A model generated the notes under the pieces. It worked only from the letters and a program-made list of their open reading frames with translations, did no database searches and was not told where the DNA came from. A stretch of 64,000 nucleotides of DNA from Paenibacillus lautus NBRC 15380 (GTDB lineage: Bacteria; Bacillota; Bacilli; Paenibacillales; Paenibacillaceae). Position 1 is the stretch's first letter. Each line of letters begins with the position of its first letter. The stretch spans positions 558,001 through 622,000 of the forward strand of contig NZ_BIMF01000001.1 in the NCBI RefSeq assembly GCF_004000945.1, in the 5' to 3' direction. Of this stretch, positions 28,380 through 37,351 are shown piece by piece. The position numbers and the translations under genes are program-made.

Positions 28380-28871
28380 TCACGAATTTAATAAGTCTGA
28401 AGCTGAAACCCTTTTCCAGTCTTCAAGTCCGATTAAGCGTAATAGGCGTTCTTTTTCCAAATCGTCAAATTTGTCGGTATCCTTTTTAAGGCTCCCTTCA
28501 AATTCCTTCATGTAATGCTCATTATTCATATCCGTAACATACATGTAATAGACATCTTGGATGGTATCACCGTTGCGATATTGAAACTGAAAGACATACA
28601 TTTGTTTTACTTCTTGGATTTTAGGCAACGGTCCGGCTTCTCCATTCTGTGCCCATCGTGCAGCAGTCTTCAACAAATCAGGATCACTTTGTACAATGAT
28701 CAGTTCGGGTTGAACGCGACTGGAATCATTACGGTACATATAAATATTTATCATATCCAATTTTGCGGATCCTTCTTCTATTCTATCCTGATTTCTTGGC
28801 GAACAGGAGGTTACGATCGAAGCAACAAGGACAACATACAACAAGACTATTTTTTTGTTAAAATGAAACAC
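28380..28871 (-). CDS. Small lipoprotein of unknown function
   Basis: 163 residues. Signal peptide MFHFNKKIVLLYVVLVASIVTSCS with lipobox IVTSC. The mature part is hydrophilic with the aromatic repeat VFQFQYRNGDTIQDVYYMYV; no family recognised. Low GC. Divergent from the sulfur operon. Confidence 0.75.
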   Translation of the reverse strand: MFHFNKKIVLLYVVLVASIVTSCSPRNQDRIEEGSAKLDMINIYMYRNDSSRVQPELIIVQSDPDLLKTAARWAQNGEAGPLPKIQEVKQMYVFQFQYRNGDTIQDVYYMYVTDMNNEHYMKEFEGSLKKDTDKFDDLEKERLLRLIGLEDWKRVSASDLLNS

Positions 28872-28974
28872 TCCTATAAATCAACTTCAATCAAGTAAGT
28901 ATTTTCCGTAATGAGAGAATTCGTATTGTACCATATTTTAACATAACCTCTTCAATAGACTCGCATAATTCCGG

Positions 28975-29003
28975 TTGACGAAACCAAAATCGAGAAGTAT
29001 AAT
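28975..29003 (+). promoter_or_regulatory. Promoter of the organosulfur operon
   Basis: TTGACG (28975-28980), 17-base spacer, TATAAT (28998-29003). The first gene starts at 29151. Downstream of the -10 box, CTTATAGGAATTATTAA has the GGAATT core seen in CymR-controlled sulfur genes of Bacillus; this last match is weak. Confidence 0.7.
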
Positions 29004-29063
29004 CAAATCCATATTAAACTTATAGGAATTATTAATCATTAAGATACCGACCATTCAAATGGA

Positions 29064-29109
29064 GGTCACAGCCTCAGCAGGATATTCTGCTGGAGCTGTG
29101 GCCTTTTAT
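29064..29109 (+). terminator. Terminator-like hairpin in the leader of the sulfur operon
   Basis: GGTCACAGC ... GCTGTGGCC with an inner CAGCAG/CTGCTG stem, followed by TTTTATTG. It lies between the promoter and the first start codon, so it may act as an attenuator. The upstream leader is only about 55 bases, too short for a known sulfur riboswitch. Confidence 0.6.
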
Positions 29110-29150
29110 TGTTGATCATCCTATTTTTGAAAGCTAGGTGAGTTGAAGTG

Positions 29151-29930
29151 ATGAGAAAGTTCCTTTCCAATCCATTGATCGGAAAATGTTTGCCTTGGGT
29201 TCTCCCCATCTTACTAATCGTTGGGTGGTCCATATTATCCAATCATGATGTGATATCCAGGAAGATCCTCCCCCTGCCTCAGGACGTTTTATTTTCTTTC
29301 AGAGATTTGTTGTTATCAGGAGAATTAATCGCGCATATTTCAATTAGTTTTCAAAGAGCGTTCATTGGTTTCTTAATCGGCGGGGGGATCGGTCTTGTAC
29401 TGGGCTTTATGAACGGCTTATCGTCCATCGCTGAAAAATTGTTAGATACGACGATTCAAATGGTACGCAATGTTCCTCACCTGGCGATGATTCCATTAGT
29501 CGTTCTATGGTTTGGCATTGGTGAGGAATCGAAAATATTTTTAGTCGCGATCGGCGTGTTATTCCCGGTCTACATCAATACCCTGCACGGCATTCGCTCC
29601 GTAGACAACGGATTGATCGAAATGGGGAACGTATACGGGCTGCGCTCCGCTTCGCTCTTTTGGAAAGTCGTTCTGCCTGGCGCACTTCCTTCCATTTTAG
29701 TCGGACTACGCTACGCTTTAGGCATCATGTGGTTGACTCTCATCGTATCCGAAACGATTGCTACGAATTCGGGCATCGGCTTTCTGGCCATGAATGCAAG
29801 AGAATACATGCAAACCGATATCATTCTGCTTACCATTTTGCTTTATGCCTTATTTGGAAAGCTGGCCGATTCCATCGCTAAGCTCTTAGAGAAGCGATTT
29901 TTACAATGGAACCCGAACTATCAAAAGTAA
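29151..29930 (+). CDS. ssuC: SsuC-type sulfonate ABC transporter permease
   Basis: 259 residues, six membrane segments. The ATPase-contact loop is GNVYGLRSASLFWKVVLPGA near 165-185; the start of the protein (PLIGKCLPWVLPILLIVGWSIL) and RNVPHLAMIPLVVLWFGIGE are typical of the SsuC/TauC family. First gene of the operon; ATPase gene follows after 13 bases. Substrate class (sulfonates or related) is inferred from the linked desulfinase and monooxygenase. Confidence 0.9.
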   Translation: MRKFLSNPLIGKCLPWVLPILLIVGWSILSNHDVISRKILPLPQDVLFSFRDLLLSGELIAHISISFQRAFIGFLIGGGIGLVLGFMNGLSSIAEKLLDTTIQMVRNVPHLAMIPLVVLWFGIGEESKIFLVAIGVLFPVYINTLHGIRSVDNGLIEMGNVYGLRSASLFWKVVLPGALPSILVGLRYALGIMWLTLIVSETIATNSGIGFLAMNAREYMQTDIILLTILLYALFGKLADSIAKLLEKRFLQWNPNYQK

Positions 29931-29943
29931 GCTCTGAAAGGAT

Positions 29944-30741
29944 GTGTCGACCCTGAATTCCTCAACCCATGGTGTACATCTTCGTACAACAAGATTACAG
30001 AAAAGCTTTGGCGAACAACCTGTACTTCAAGGCATTGAGCTGGACGTGAAGCCAGGAGAGTTCATCGCTATCATCGGGCGAAGCGGCTGCGGGAAAAGCA
30101 CACTATTACGGGTAATCGCCGGATTGGAACCCTCCACGTCGGGAGAAATATGGATCAATGACCATCCGGTTCAGCATGTACATCCCGAAACTCGGATGAT
30201 GTTTCAAGATGCAAGGCTGTTGCCTTGGAATAAGGTCATCGATAATGTTGCGATCGGACTTCGAAAAGAAGACCGTCATAAAGCCGAAGCCGCTTTAGAG
30301 CAGGTTGGGCTGGGTGCGCGGGCCAATGAATGGCCATCTGTGCTGTCCGGCGGTCAGAAACAACGAGTCGCCTTAGCAAGAGCGTTAGCCAGCCATCCCA
30401 AATTATTGTTGCTCGATGAACCTTTAGGAGCGCTGGATGCATTGACCCGTATTGAAATGCAGCAATTAATCGAATCGCTGTGGCAGCAGCAGCAATTTAC
30501 GACCGTCTTGATTACGCACGATGTCGAAGAGGCTGTCCTCTTGGCCGATCGCGTGGTGCTTATTGAAGAAGGCAGCATCGCTATGGATCGAATTGTCCCT
30601 TTCTCACGTCCGCGTCAACGGGGAAATGCCGAGGTGGCAGCATTCATCGATAAAATCCTTAAGCGGGTCATGGGCATAATCGAAGTGGAAAGCCGAAATG
30701 AAGCAGAAGACCTCCCCTATCCCTTAAAGAAAGGGTCATAG
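29944..30741 (+). CDS. ssuB: SsuB-type ABC transporter ATPase
   Basis: 265 residues from a GTG (AAAGG just upstream, tight spacing). Walker [10 protein letters not shown] near 45-53, signature [14 protein letters not shown], Walker [17 protein letters not shown] and the switch His in [14 protein letters not shown] are all intact. Energises the permease encoded before it. The C-terminal 30 residues after the ATPase core are variable. Confidence 0.93.
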   Translation: MSTLNSSTHGVHLRTTRLQKSFGEQPVLQGIELDVKPGEFIAIIGRSGCGKSTLLRVIAGLEPSTSGEIWINDHPVQHVHPETRMMFQDARLLPWNKVIDNVAIGLRKEDRHKAEAALEQVGLGARANEWPSVLSGGQKQRVALARALASHPKLLLLDEPLGALDALTRIEMQQLIESLWQQQQFTTVLITHDVEEAVLLADRVVLIEEGSIAMDRIVPFSRPRQRGNAEVAAFIDKILKRVMGIIEVESRNEAEDLPYPLKKGS

Positions 30742-30855
30742 GCTCTAGCATAAGCCCGCTTGTAAGGCTTAATGGATAACCATTTCTTGAAGGAGGTGGA
30801 TCAAAAGCGAGTGATGACCGGACGCGAAACCAAAAAAAGAAAGGAGCCCTGAAGC

Positions 30856-31872
30856 ATGCCTAACATCGATAACCCGCAAGAAATCGTGAAGGAAATTAGG
30901 ATTACACGCTGCCCGGTTCCGACAGCAGCCAGTTTGGCCCTTGACCTAGGGCTTCTTCAACAGGAGCTTGAAAAGTCCGGATGTACGGCGGCGGAACTAA
31001 CAAGAAACGCCAATCACGCTTTGCCTCATGCGCATTTTAATCACACCTTACCTTTCCTGTTGCGGGAAGGAGGAAACATTCCGGCTTTATGGGCGCGCTC
31101 TACCGGAAGCGATACGCGGCTGATCGGACTAAGCTGGGTCGATGAATATCAAGCGATCCTTACCCTTCCCGACTCGGATATTCAGGTGCCTGGCGATTTG
31201 CGTGGAAGACGGATCGGAATTCCTCGCCATCGTTATTTAGAGATTGATTTTCGAGCGGCCCAAGCGCTTCGCGGTTTTCATAATGCGCTCTCGCTTGCAA
31301 ATCTTACGCTGGATGATGTCAACATCGTTCATCTTGAGGCGGTTCCTGAAGGAAGAAGGGATTCATGGAATACCGAGATCGAGGCGCTGCAGCGACGCGA
31401 GATCGATGCTGTTTTTGTCAAAGGAGCTACCGGGCTTGAGGCCGCTCGTACGGTTGCCGTGAAGGAAGTGATCGAGCTCGGGTTCCATCCGGATCCGCTG
31501 GTGCGTGTCAACAATGGCGTACCCCGAACCGTGACGGTCGATACGGCCTTGACGGAACAGGAGCATATCGTGGAACAGATTCTCACTTCTCTGCTTCGCG
31601 CCGCGGATTGGTCCAAAGATCATCCCGATGATTTCATTCGGGTCGTTACAAAAGAAACCGGCGCTTCATCCGAATATGTAGCCTCCGCTTATCGTAATAT
31701 TTCGCTTCGACCGGCACTACGCGAAGACTATTTAACGGCGCTTGATGCCCAGAGCAGGTTCCTGTTTGAACATGGTTTTCTCCCGAATCCCGTGAACGTA
31801 TGGGACTGGATTCTTCCAGAACCGTTAGCCGCGGCTGAACAAAACATTGCCAAAGGAGTGTCCCTCACATGA
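30856..31872 (+). CDS. DszB-like sulfinate desulfinase
   Basis: 338 residues with no signal peptide, RBS AAAGGAG. It has the binding-protein-like fold of DszB, the 2'-hydroxybiphenyl-2-sulfinate desulfinase. The residues known as catalytic in DszB align: Cys in TRCPVPTAASLA (Cys19), His in PHAHFNHT (His60) and Arg in LLREGGNIPALW (Arg70). LRGRRIGIPRHRYL and the C-terminus FLPNPVNVWDWILPEPL also fit. It would remove the sulfinate group as sulfite in the cytoplasm. The true substrate is unknown. An alternative annotation as a sulfonate-binding protein is contradicted by the missing export signal. Overlaps the next gene by ATGA. Confidence 0.78.
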   Translation: MPNIDNPQEIVKEIRITRCPVPTAASLALDLGLLQQELEKSGCTAAELTRNANHALPHAHFNHTLPFLLREGGNIPALWARSTGSDTRLIGLSWVDEYQAILTLPDSDIQVPGDLRGRRIGIPRHRYLEIDFRAAQALRGFHNALSLANLTLDDVNIVHLEAVPEGRRDSWNTEIEALQRREIDAVFVKGATGLEAARTVAVKEVIELGFHPDPLVRVNNGVPRTVTVDTALTEQEHIVEQILTSLLRAADWSKDHPDDFIRVVTKETGASSEYVASAYRNISLRPALREDYLTALDAQSRFLFEHGFLPNPVNVWDWILPEPLAAAEQNIAKGVSLT

Positions 31873-32768
31873 CTCAAAGTAAAGCAGACGTAACCATCGG
31901 CGTTCATCCCAATAATCATTCGTTATTCGTATTGCGCCGCTTAGGCTTTTTAGAAGAGATTCTTAAAGACCATAACGCATCCGTTGCTTGGGTCGATTAC
32001 ACCGATGGAGCGAAGACGCCACTGCGCATTGCTTCTGGAGAAATCGACTTTGGAGGTACAGGGTCTACGCCGCCGTTAACCGCGCAGGCTTCGGATATCG
32101 ATATTGTGTACGTTGCGGTATCGAATCCTCGTACAGCTAGCGGAGCTTTGGTCGTTCGCAAAGCAACGCCGGTGCAATCCGTTGCAGATTTGAAAGGTTT
32201 GCGCATTGCGCTTTCCGAAGGGTCATGGCATACGAGTTTTCTGGCAACCGCGCTCGATAAGGCAGGCCTTCTTTATGATGATGTCGTTCGAGTTGATATA
32301 GGCAATGATGGGGCGAACGCATTGCTGGCTGGGAAAGTGGAGGCTTGGGTCGGCAACGACCCGCAGCTGACGGAGCTGCATAACAAAGGACTCGTTCGTA
32401 CGCTGGTGCCGCTTGAATCCCATATCTCTCACCGTTCCGTATGGTTTGCCGACCGGGATTTTGCGACAAATCGACCGCAGCTGCTCAAGGCCGTCGTCGA
32501 AGCTCTGAAGCAGGCCGATGGTTGGATTCAAGAAAATACGCGTGAAGCGGCAGAGCTTTTTGCCCGGGATTTGCCTCATTGGCCTTCCGTGGATTCATGG
32601 GAAGCGGCACTACGGCGGAGACCTTGGGGGCTGCAGCCGATTACCGAAGAATTCATAACTGAACAGCAGCGGGTTGCCGATCTGTTAGCACGACAGCACA
32701 TTTTGCCTAAGAAAATTGTCGTTTCAGATGCCGTTTTGCCCGTCCCCGTAGAAATTGGAGGAGAATAA
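31869..32768 (+). CDS. Signal-less SsuA/NMT1-like binding-fold protein
   Basis: 299 residues starting MTQSKADVTIGVHPNNHSLF, no signal peptide and no lipobox. Pattern of sulfonate-binding proteins: IASGEIDFGGTGSTPPLTAQ, LKGLRIALSEGSWHTSFLAT, LAGKVEAWVGNDPQLTEL, SVWFADRDFATNRPQLLKAV. As written it cannot be exported, so either it is cytoplasmic (an enzyme subunit or a second desulfinase-like protein) or its family label is misleading. Translation is coupled to the DszB-like gene. Confidence 0.78.
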   Translation: MTQSKADVTIGVHPNNHSLFVLRRLGFLEEILKDHNASVAWVDYTDGAKTPLRIASGEIDFGGTGSTPPLTAQASDIDIVYVAVSNPRTASGALVVRKATPVQSVADLKGLRIALSEGSWHTSFLATALDKAGLLYDDVVRVDIGNDGANALLAGKVEAWVGNDPQLTELHNKGLVRTLVPLESHISHRSVWFADRDFATNRPQLLKAVVEALKQADGWIQENTREAAELFARDLPHWPSVDSWEAALRRRPWGLQPITEEFITEQQRVADLLARQHILPKKIVVSDAVLPVPVEIGGE

Positions 32769-32769
32769 C

Positions 32770-33912
32770 GTGGCCGCACATAAAGAGAATGTTGAGGTGT
32801 ATTGGTATTTAACGGCACCGGATGGCCGGAGCCCATGGTCAACGGATGGTGCGCGCAAAATCGATTTGCCTTACCTAAGGCAGATTGCCTCGGCTGTAGA
32901 CCAATTAGGGTTTACCGGCGCATTGCTGGCAACGGGCCCGCATGATACGTGGGTGCTTGGATCATCCCTCATATCCAGTACGAACAACATGCGTTTTCTA
33001 ATCGCTGTTCATCCACCGTTGATTTCCCCCGTGCTCGCCGCGAAAATGACGCAAACCTTCGATGATTTTTCCGGAGGACGCGTATTATTAAACATCGTGA
33101 ACGGAAACACGGCACAAATGCGCGCCTATGGTTCAACGCTTGGGCATGATGAACGTTATGCCTACACGGATGAATGGATTCAGGTGTGGAGACAAGCGGT
33201 GGCCGGAGAACACCTGGATTTCCATGGCAAGTATATTACGGCCGAAGGCAAAGCCTTACAGCTCACCTCCACGCAGAAGCCAACGCCGCCTCTGTGGTTC
33301 GGCGGATCATCGCAAGCGGCTCACCTCACGGCAGCCAAGCATATCGATACGTACCTGAGCTGGGGGGAAACGCCACCGCAAGTCGCAGAGAAGATCAAAG
33401 ATCTTCAAGCATTAGCTGCTGAGCAAGGGCGTACCATGCGATATGGCATCCGGCTATATCTGATCGTTCGCGATACGGATGAAGAAGCTTGGCAAGAAGC
33501 GGATCGGCTGCTCAAGACGATGGATCCGCAGACCGTGGAGAACATGCAAACCATCCTTCGAAACAGCGATTCGGTGGGGCAGCAGCGCATGCTTCGCAAT
33601 CACAACGGCCAAATTCCTAAAGACGCTCGGGAGCTTGAAATTCATCCGGATTTGTGGGCCGGGATGAGTCTGGTAAGACCAGGTCCTGGTACAACGATCG
33701 TAGGCAGTCCGGAAACCGTTCTGGCGCGCATAAGAGAGTATCAAGATGCTGGCATTTCAACCTTTATATTCTCCGGTGTTCCGTTGCTCGAAGAAGCTTA
33801 TCGTGTAGGGGAATACATCCTGCCCCATCTTCGCATTGACCATCAAGCGGTAACCACGCCGAAGCAAGAAGAACAGGAGAAGGTTATCACTTGGGCTCAT
33901 CAAATCCACTAA
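32770..33912 (+). CDS. ssuD: SsuD-like FMNH2-dependent monooxygenase (LLM class)
   Basis: 380 residues from a GTG at 32770 (GGAGGAGAATAAC upstream). SsuD-type motifs: YWYLTAPDGRSPW near 10, VDQLGFTGALLATGPHDTWV near 40, GGRVLLNIVNGNTAQMRAYG near 100, TPPLWFGGSSQAAHLTAAK near 170 and RPGPGTTIVGSPETVLARI near 300. These enzymes oxidise sulfonates or sulfones using reduced flavin. In this operon it may feed the DszB-like enzyme. No flavin reductase gene is in the operon. Confidence 0.87.
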   Translation: MAAHKENVEVYWYLTAPDGRSPWSTDGARKIDLPYLRQIASAVDQLGFTGALLATGPHDTWVLGSSLISSTNNMRFLIAVHPPLISPVLAAKMTQTFDDFSGGRVLLNIVNGNTAQMRAYGSTLGHDERYAYTDEWIQVWRQAVAGEHLDFHGKYITAEGKALQLTSTQKPTPPLWFGGSSQAAHLTAAKHIDTYLSWGETPPQVAEKIKDLQALAAEQGRTMRYGIRLYLIVRDTDEEAWQEADRLLKTMDPQTVENMQTILRNSDSVGQQRMLRNHNGQIPKDARELEIHPDLWAGMSLVRPGPGTTIVGSPETVLARIREYQDAGISTFIFSGVPLLEEAYRVGEYILPHLRIDHQAVTTPKQEEQEKVITWAHQIH

Positions 33913-33939
33913 ATGATCCGGCAAAAAGGGAAGTGTCCT

Positions 33940-34926
33940 ATGCGAAAAATAAGCTTACATGTACTATTAGTAATTCTGTTAGTGACGTTATCGGCTTGCA
34001 GTAAAGCCGGTCAAGCGAAACAAGCCAAAGCTGAGGATGAAGCCGTACCCGTTCGTCTTGGAATACTGCGCAGTGCCCAGCCATTAAGTTTATCCGAGGA
34101 AGGCGGGCCCTTGTATAAAAGGCTGGAAGCAGCCGGAGCGAGCATTGAAAAAACAGGCGGTTTTGCCGCCATGTCTCCGGCGATCGAAGCGTTAAATGCA
34201 GATTCCATTGATATCACGATCGGCTCGATTACGGCAGCCATCAGCGCTCTTGTCGGAGGCTCATCGGAATTCACCATTTTTACCAAGCAGCAAGGCGATC
34301 TTCATAATCAAGGCATTGTGGCCAAGCCGGGAGCCGGTATTACAGGTCCTTCAGACCTTCGAGGTAAGAAGATCGCCGTCAACCGCGGCGGCACGGGCGA
34401 ATACCTACTATATAAAGCGCTGGAGAAAGGCGGACTCGATGCAAGCGAAGTCGAGATTGTCTATCTTCCGCCAACGGAAGCAGGACCGGCCTTTGAAAGC
34501 GGGCAAGTCGACGCTTGGGCGACATGGGGTTCGTTTACGGCCGTGGCGCTCGTCGACTTCGGTGCAGAGCTGGTCATTTCCGCAGGCGACATCGAATCCG
34601 ACAATGATACGGTGTATATTGTGCGAAACGGCTTCCTGAAGGAGCATCCCGAACTCGTGCATGAAGTGTTTGAAGGCTTGAATGAAGAGTCCGCGCTTCT
34701 GTCTGACGACGTTGATCACACCGTCCAATTAATTCAAGAGATCCAAGGCGTCTCCGAACCCGTCGCTCGTCAGCAGCTAGAAGGCTCTTTATTCCCGTTT
34801 GACCCGATTGATGACACCGTCCGCCAACGTTGGCAAGCAGTGGCCGATTATATGTTTGAGAAAGGAATTATTCCGAATGAAGTGGACGTCCTATCCAACA
34901 CGGTGGATGTGAGGACGTTGAAGTGA
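33940..34926 (+). CDS. SsuA-like sulfonate-binding lipoprotein
   Basis: 328 residues from the ATG at 33940 (GGGAAG upstream). Signal peptide with lipobox TLSAC. Binding-protein motifs: VRLGILRSAQPLSLSEEGG, DITIGSITAAISALVGG, LRGKKIAVNRGGTGEYLLY, SGQVDAWATWGSFTAVAL. It is the only exported binding protein of the operon and therefore the likely partner of the SsuC/SsuB transporter. Confidence 0.9.
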   Translation: MRKISLHVLLVILLVTLSACSKAGQAKQAKAEDEAVPVRLGILRSAQPLSLSEEGGPLYKRLEAAGASIEKTGGFAAMSPAIEALNADSIDITIGSITAAISALVGGSSEFTIFTKQQGDLHNQGIVAKPGAGITGPSDLRGKKIAVNRGGTGEYLLYKALEKGGLDASEVEIVYLPPTEAGPAFESGQVDAWATWGSFTAVALVDFGAELVISAGDIESDNDTVYIVRNGFLKEHPELVHEVFEGLNEESALLSDDVDHTVQLIQEIQGVSEPVARQQLEGSLFPFDPIDDTVRQRWQAVADYMFEKGIIPNEVDVLSNTVDVRTLK

Positions 34927-35001
34927 GCCTGCATGAAGTAAGCTGAGAGGAGCGGTGAGCATCAGGCATTGTTCCGTAAAAATCCCACTATGCAACCCTT
35001 C

Positions 35002-35041
35002 GAGGGCACGAGGTCTGTTGAGGACTTGGTGTCCTTTTTTT
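35002..35041 (+). terminator. Terminator of the organosulfur operon
   Basis: Imperfect hairpin AGGGCACGAGGTC / GACTTGGTGTCCT followed by eight T, about 75 bases after the last gene. Confidence 0.75.
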
Positions 35042-35195
35042 CATGTTCAATCATACCAATCGGACGGTCCATACCAGAAAGCTGTGATTGATCTGTAAGT
35101 TCTGGATTTTGGCTTTCGGTTAAAGGTAGCTTGCCCACTATACAATAACGATTGATTTTTGATCGTGATGATTTGAATTAAATTCGTTAAACAGC

Positions 35196-35240
35196 GACAA
35201 AGAGCCGTCCCTCAAGGTATTCGGCCTTGTGAGACAGCCC
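35196..35240 (-). terminator. Terminator of the GH42 gene
   Basis: Minus-strand hairpin GGGCTGTCTCACAAGG / CCTTGAGGGACGGCTC with a weak T-tract (TCTTTG). Convergent with the operon terminator at 35002-35041. Confidence 0.6.
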
Positions 35241-35252
35241 TGCGCATTGATT

Positions 35253-37238
35253 CTATAAAGTTAAAATATCTACGCCCAGAGCAGGCAGCGTAATCTTCTG
35301 CTCCGATCTCTCGCCAGTTAACAAGCTGCGGTAGGGAACGTCAAGCGTAACCTCTCGTTGCTCATTCGTTAAATTGATCAGGAACAGGAAGCTTTCCTCA
35401 CCCTTTGTTCGAATCGACAACTCGACACCTTCCGGCAGTTGGAGCTTGGGTGCCAAGTTCTTTTCCTTCAAAATGCCTTCGAAAAGCTGATAGAAATACG
35501 ACGGCTCGGGCCAAGTGCCGACATAATACACTTCACCTTTACCGAGCTTATTGACGGTAACTGCAGGCACGCCCTCGTAAAAGTCGTTGTCATACCAGGC
35601 AATCGGTTCTGCTCCTCGCAGTTCCAGCAGATCGCACCATTGCTTCGCAGCGAATGTCCGACCCTCCGCGTTCCGAATCCGATGCTCGCTGTTGCCGATT
35701 GCATCATATTCACTAACGACAACACCCGCCGCTTCCGCCAGCAGCCCCGGCAGAGGCAGCATCTCGCATACATTCCTCATGTTCTTCACGCCTGTCCGGT
35801 TGGTGAGGAGGACCGTGCCGCCTTCGGCTGCGAATCGCTCCAGCCGCTGCGCGACTTCTTCATTTAACAGGAAGAGCGAAGGGACAATGACCAGCTTGTA
35901 GCCATCAAGCGCCTCGGTCCAGTTGATCACGTCCGTACCGACGCCCATCTTCAGAAATGCATTGTGCATAGAAGACAAGTTGTCGATATAGTGCATCCCC
36001 CCCTCCGCTTGCGGCTGAAGGGAAAGCGCCGTATGCTGATCGTGCGAATGGAGAATTGCAACCTGGTTGACGATTGTCGAGCCCGCCAATAGCTCCCCTA
36101 CCCGGTTCACCTCGCGCGTAAGCTCCGCGAACTCCCTGAACCTGCGGCCGGGAATATTGCTATGGTCGATAAGCCCATGCCAGAACTGTTCGGCTCCGAC
36201 GGCGGCACTCCGCCAGCGGAAATGGACGACCGTATCGGCGCCGCGGGCGATTGTCTGCCAGGAGCGAGCTCGGATCAGTCCGGGATAAGGGGTGCGCTGA
36301 ATCGGCATCCAGGCACCTTGCGCTCCGCTCAGTTGCTCCATTACCCAGAAATTGCGGCGCTTGATGCCGCGAACCAAGTCCAGCGTCAGCGCTCCGTTCC
36401 TCGGAAACCGATCGCCATAATCGCGATACAACTCATTCGGATAATAATCGACAGAGGCGAAGTCCAGACCTTGGTAGAGATCATAATAGTCCAGGCTATT
36501 CGGATATTGCCACATGTTATGCGTCACGAATTGGCCCGGACAGTTGCGGCGTAAAATCTCAAGCTGCCATCCCAGCAGATAGCCTACGCTTTCCGAACAG
36601 AACCGCTTATATTCCAGAAGGTAGGAAGGATTCATCGGCTTGCTGGTGCCGAGCGGCGTCGTTACCTCGGCCCAGCTGCTGTACTCCCCGCTCCAGACGA
36701 CCGTGCCCCATTCCCGGTTCAACTCTTCCAGACTGGAATAACGGTTCTGCAGCCAAGCGACAAAGGCACGATTGCACGTATCGCAATGGCATTCCTGGTA
36801 GTGCATCTCGTTATCGATTTGCCAGCCGATGACGGCGGGATGCTTCGCGTAGCGTTGTGATATCGCTTCTATAAAATTGGAGCCCAGCATTCTCAGAGAG
36901 TAGCTGTTGTTGCAGCGATGTCCGCGCACACCCGGCCGGATGATTTGACGTTGCTCGTTCATGGGCAGCACATCCGGATAACGGGTTGTCATCCAGTTCG
37001 GCGGCGTATTGGTAGGCGTGCATAACACGATCCCCATGCCGCGCGAGGCGAATACTTCTATCGCTTTATCCAACCATTCAAACCGATAATCGCCCTCGGT
37101 CGGTTCCATTCGGCTCCAGGCGAACTCCGCCATTCGTACAACGGCAACACCCGTCTCTTGCATAAGCGCTGCATCCTTCTCCCACAGCTCGGGCGTCCAT
37201 TGCTCCGGATAATAATCGATTCCGACTTTAATCGTCAT
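35253..37238 (-). CDS. GH42 beta-galactosidase
   Basis: 661 residues from the ATG at 37238 (AAGGGGAGCGCAGG upstream). GH42 pattern: IDYYPEQW near 7, acid/base in GWQIDNEMHYQE (Glu144), nucleophile in FWVMEQLSGAQ (Glu301), and the zinc cluster Cys109, Cys150, Cys152, Cys155 (ECHCDTC). The trimerisation domain (about 395-600) and C-terminal beta domain are complete. No signal peptide, so it acts on imported beta-galactosides. Divergent from an AraC regulator that probably controls it. Confidence 0.95.
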   Translation of the reverse strand: MTIKVGIDYYPEQWTPELWEKDAALMQETGVAVVRMAEFAWSRMEPTEGDYRFEWLDKAIEVFASRGMGIVLCTPTNTPPNWMTTRYPDVLPMNEQRQIIRPGVRGHRCNNSYSLRMLGSNFIEAISQRYAKHPAVIGWQIDNEMHYQECHCDTCNRAFVAWLQNRYSSLEELNREWGTVVWSGEYSSWAEVTTPLGTSKPMNPSYLLEYKRFCSESVGYLLGWQLEILRRNCPGQFVTHNMWQYPNSLDYYDLYQGLDFASVDYYPNELYRDYGDRFPRNGALTLDLVRGIKRRNFWVMEQLSGAQGAWMPIQRTPYPGLIRARSWQTIARGADTVVHFRWRSAAVGAEQFWHGLIDHSNIPGRRFREFAELTREVNRVGELLAGSTIVNQVAILHSHDQHTALSLQPQAEGGMHYIDNLSSMHNAFLKMGVGTDVINWTEALDGYKLVIVPSLFLLNEEVAQRLERFAAEGGTVLLTNRTGVKNMRNVCEMLPLPGLLAEAAGVVVSEYDAIGNSEHRIRNAEGRTFAAKQWCDLLELRGAEPIAWYDNDFYEGVPAVTVNKLGKGEVYYVGTWPEPSYFYQLFEGILKEKNLAPKLQLPEGVELSIRTKGEESFLFLINLTNEQREVTLDVPYRSLLTGERSEQKITLPALGVDILTL

Positions 37239-37351
37239 CCTGCGCTCCCCTTTATCCATCAGTATATTACGATTATATGTTATATTAAATGGAGTGAATA
37301 TCTTAAATATTTAATTAGATATAACAATATTAAGATTAAGGAATTGGTCGC
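37239..37351. promoter_or_regulatory. Divergent control region of GH42 and AraC genes
   Basis: 112 bases, very AT-rich. Contains the outer inverted repeat ATATCT...AGATAT enclosing TAAATATTTA (about 37297-37321), plus repeats of TATATTA. A plausible AraC-type operator region; exact promoters are not clear because many TATAAT-like hexamers overlap. Confidence 0.5.

Noticed and set aside
28981..29063. S-box (SAM-I) riboswitch in the leader of the sulfur operon
   Set aside because: The leader before the hairpin is only about 55 bases, too short for the aptamer, and its conserved blocks are absent.
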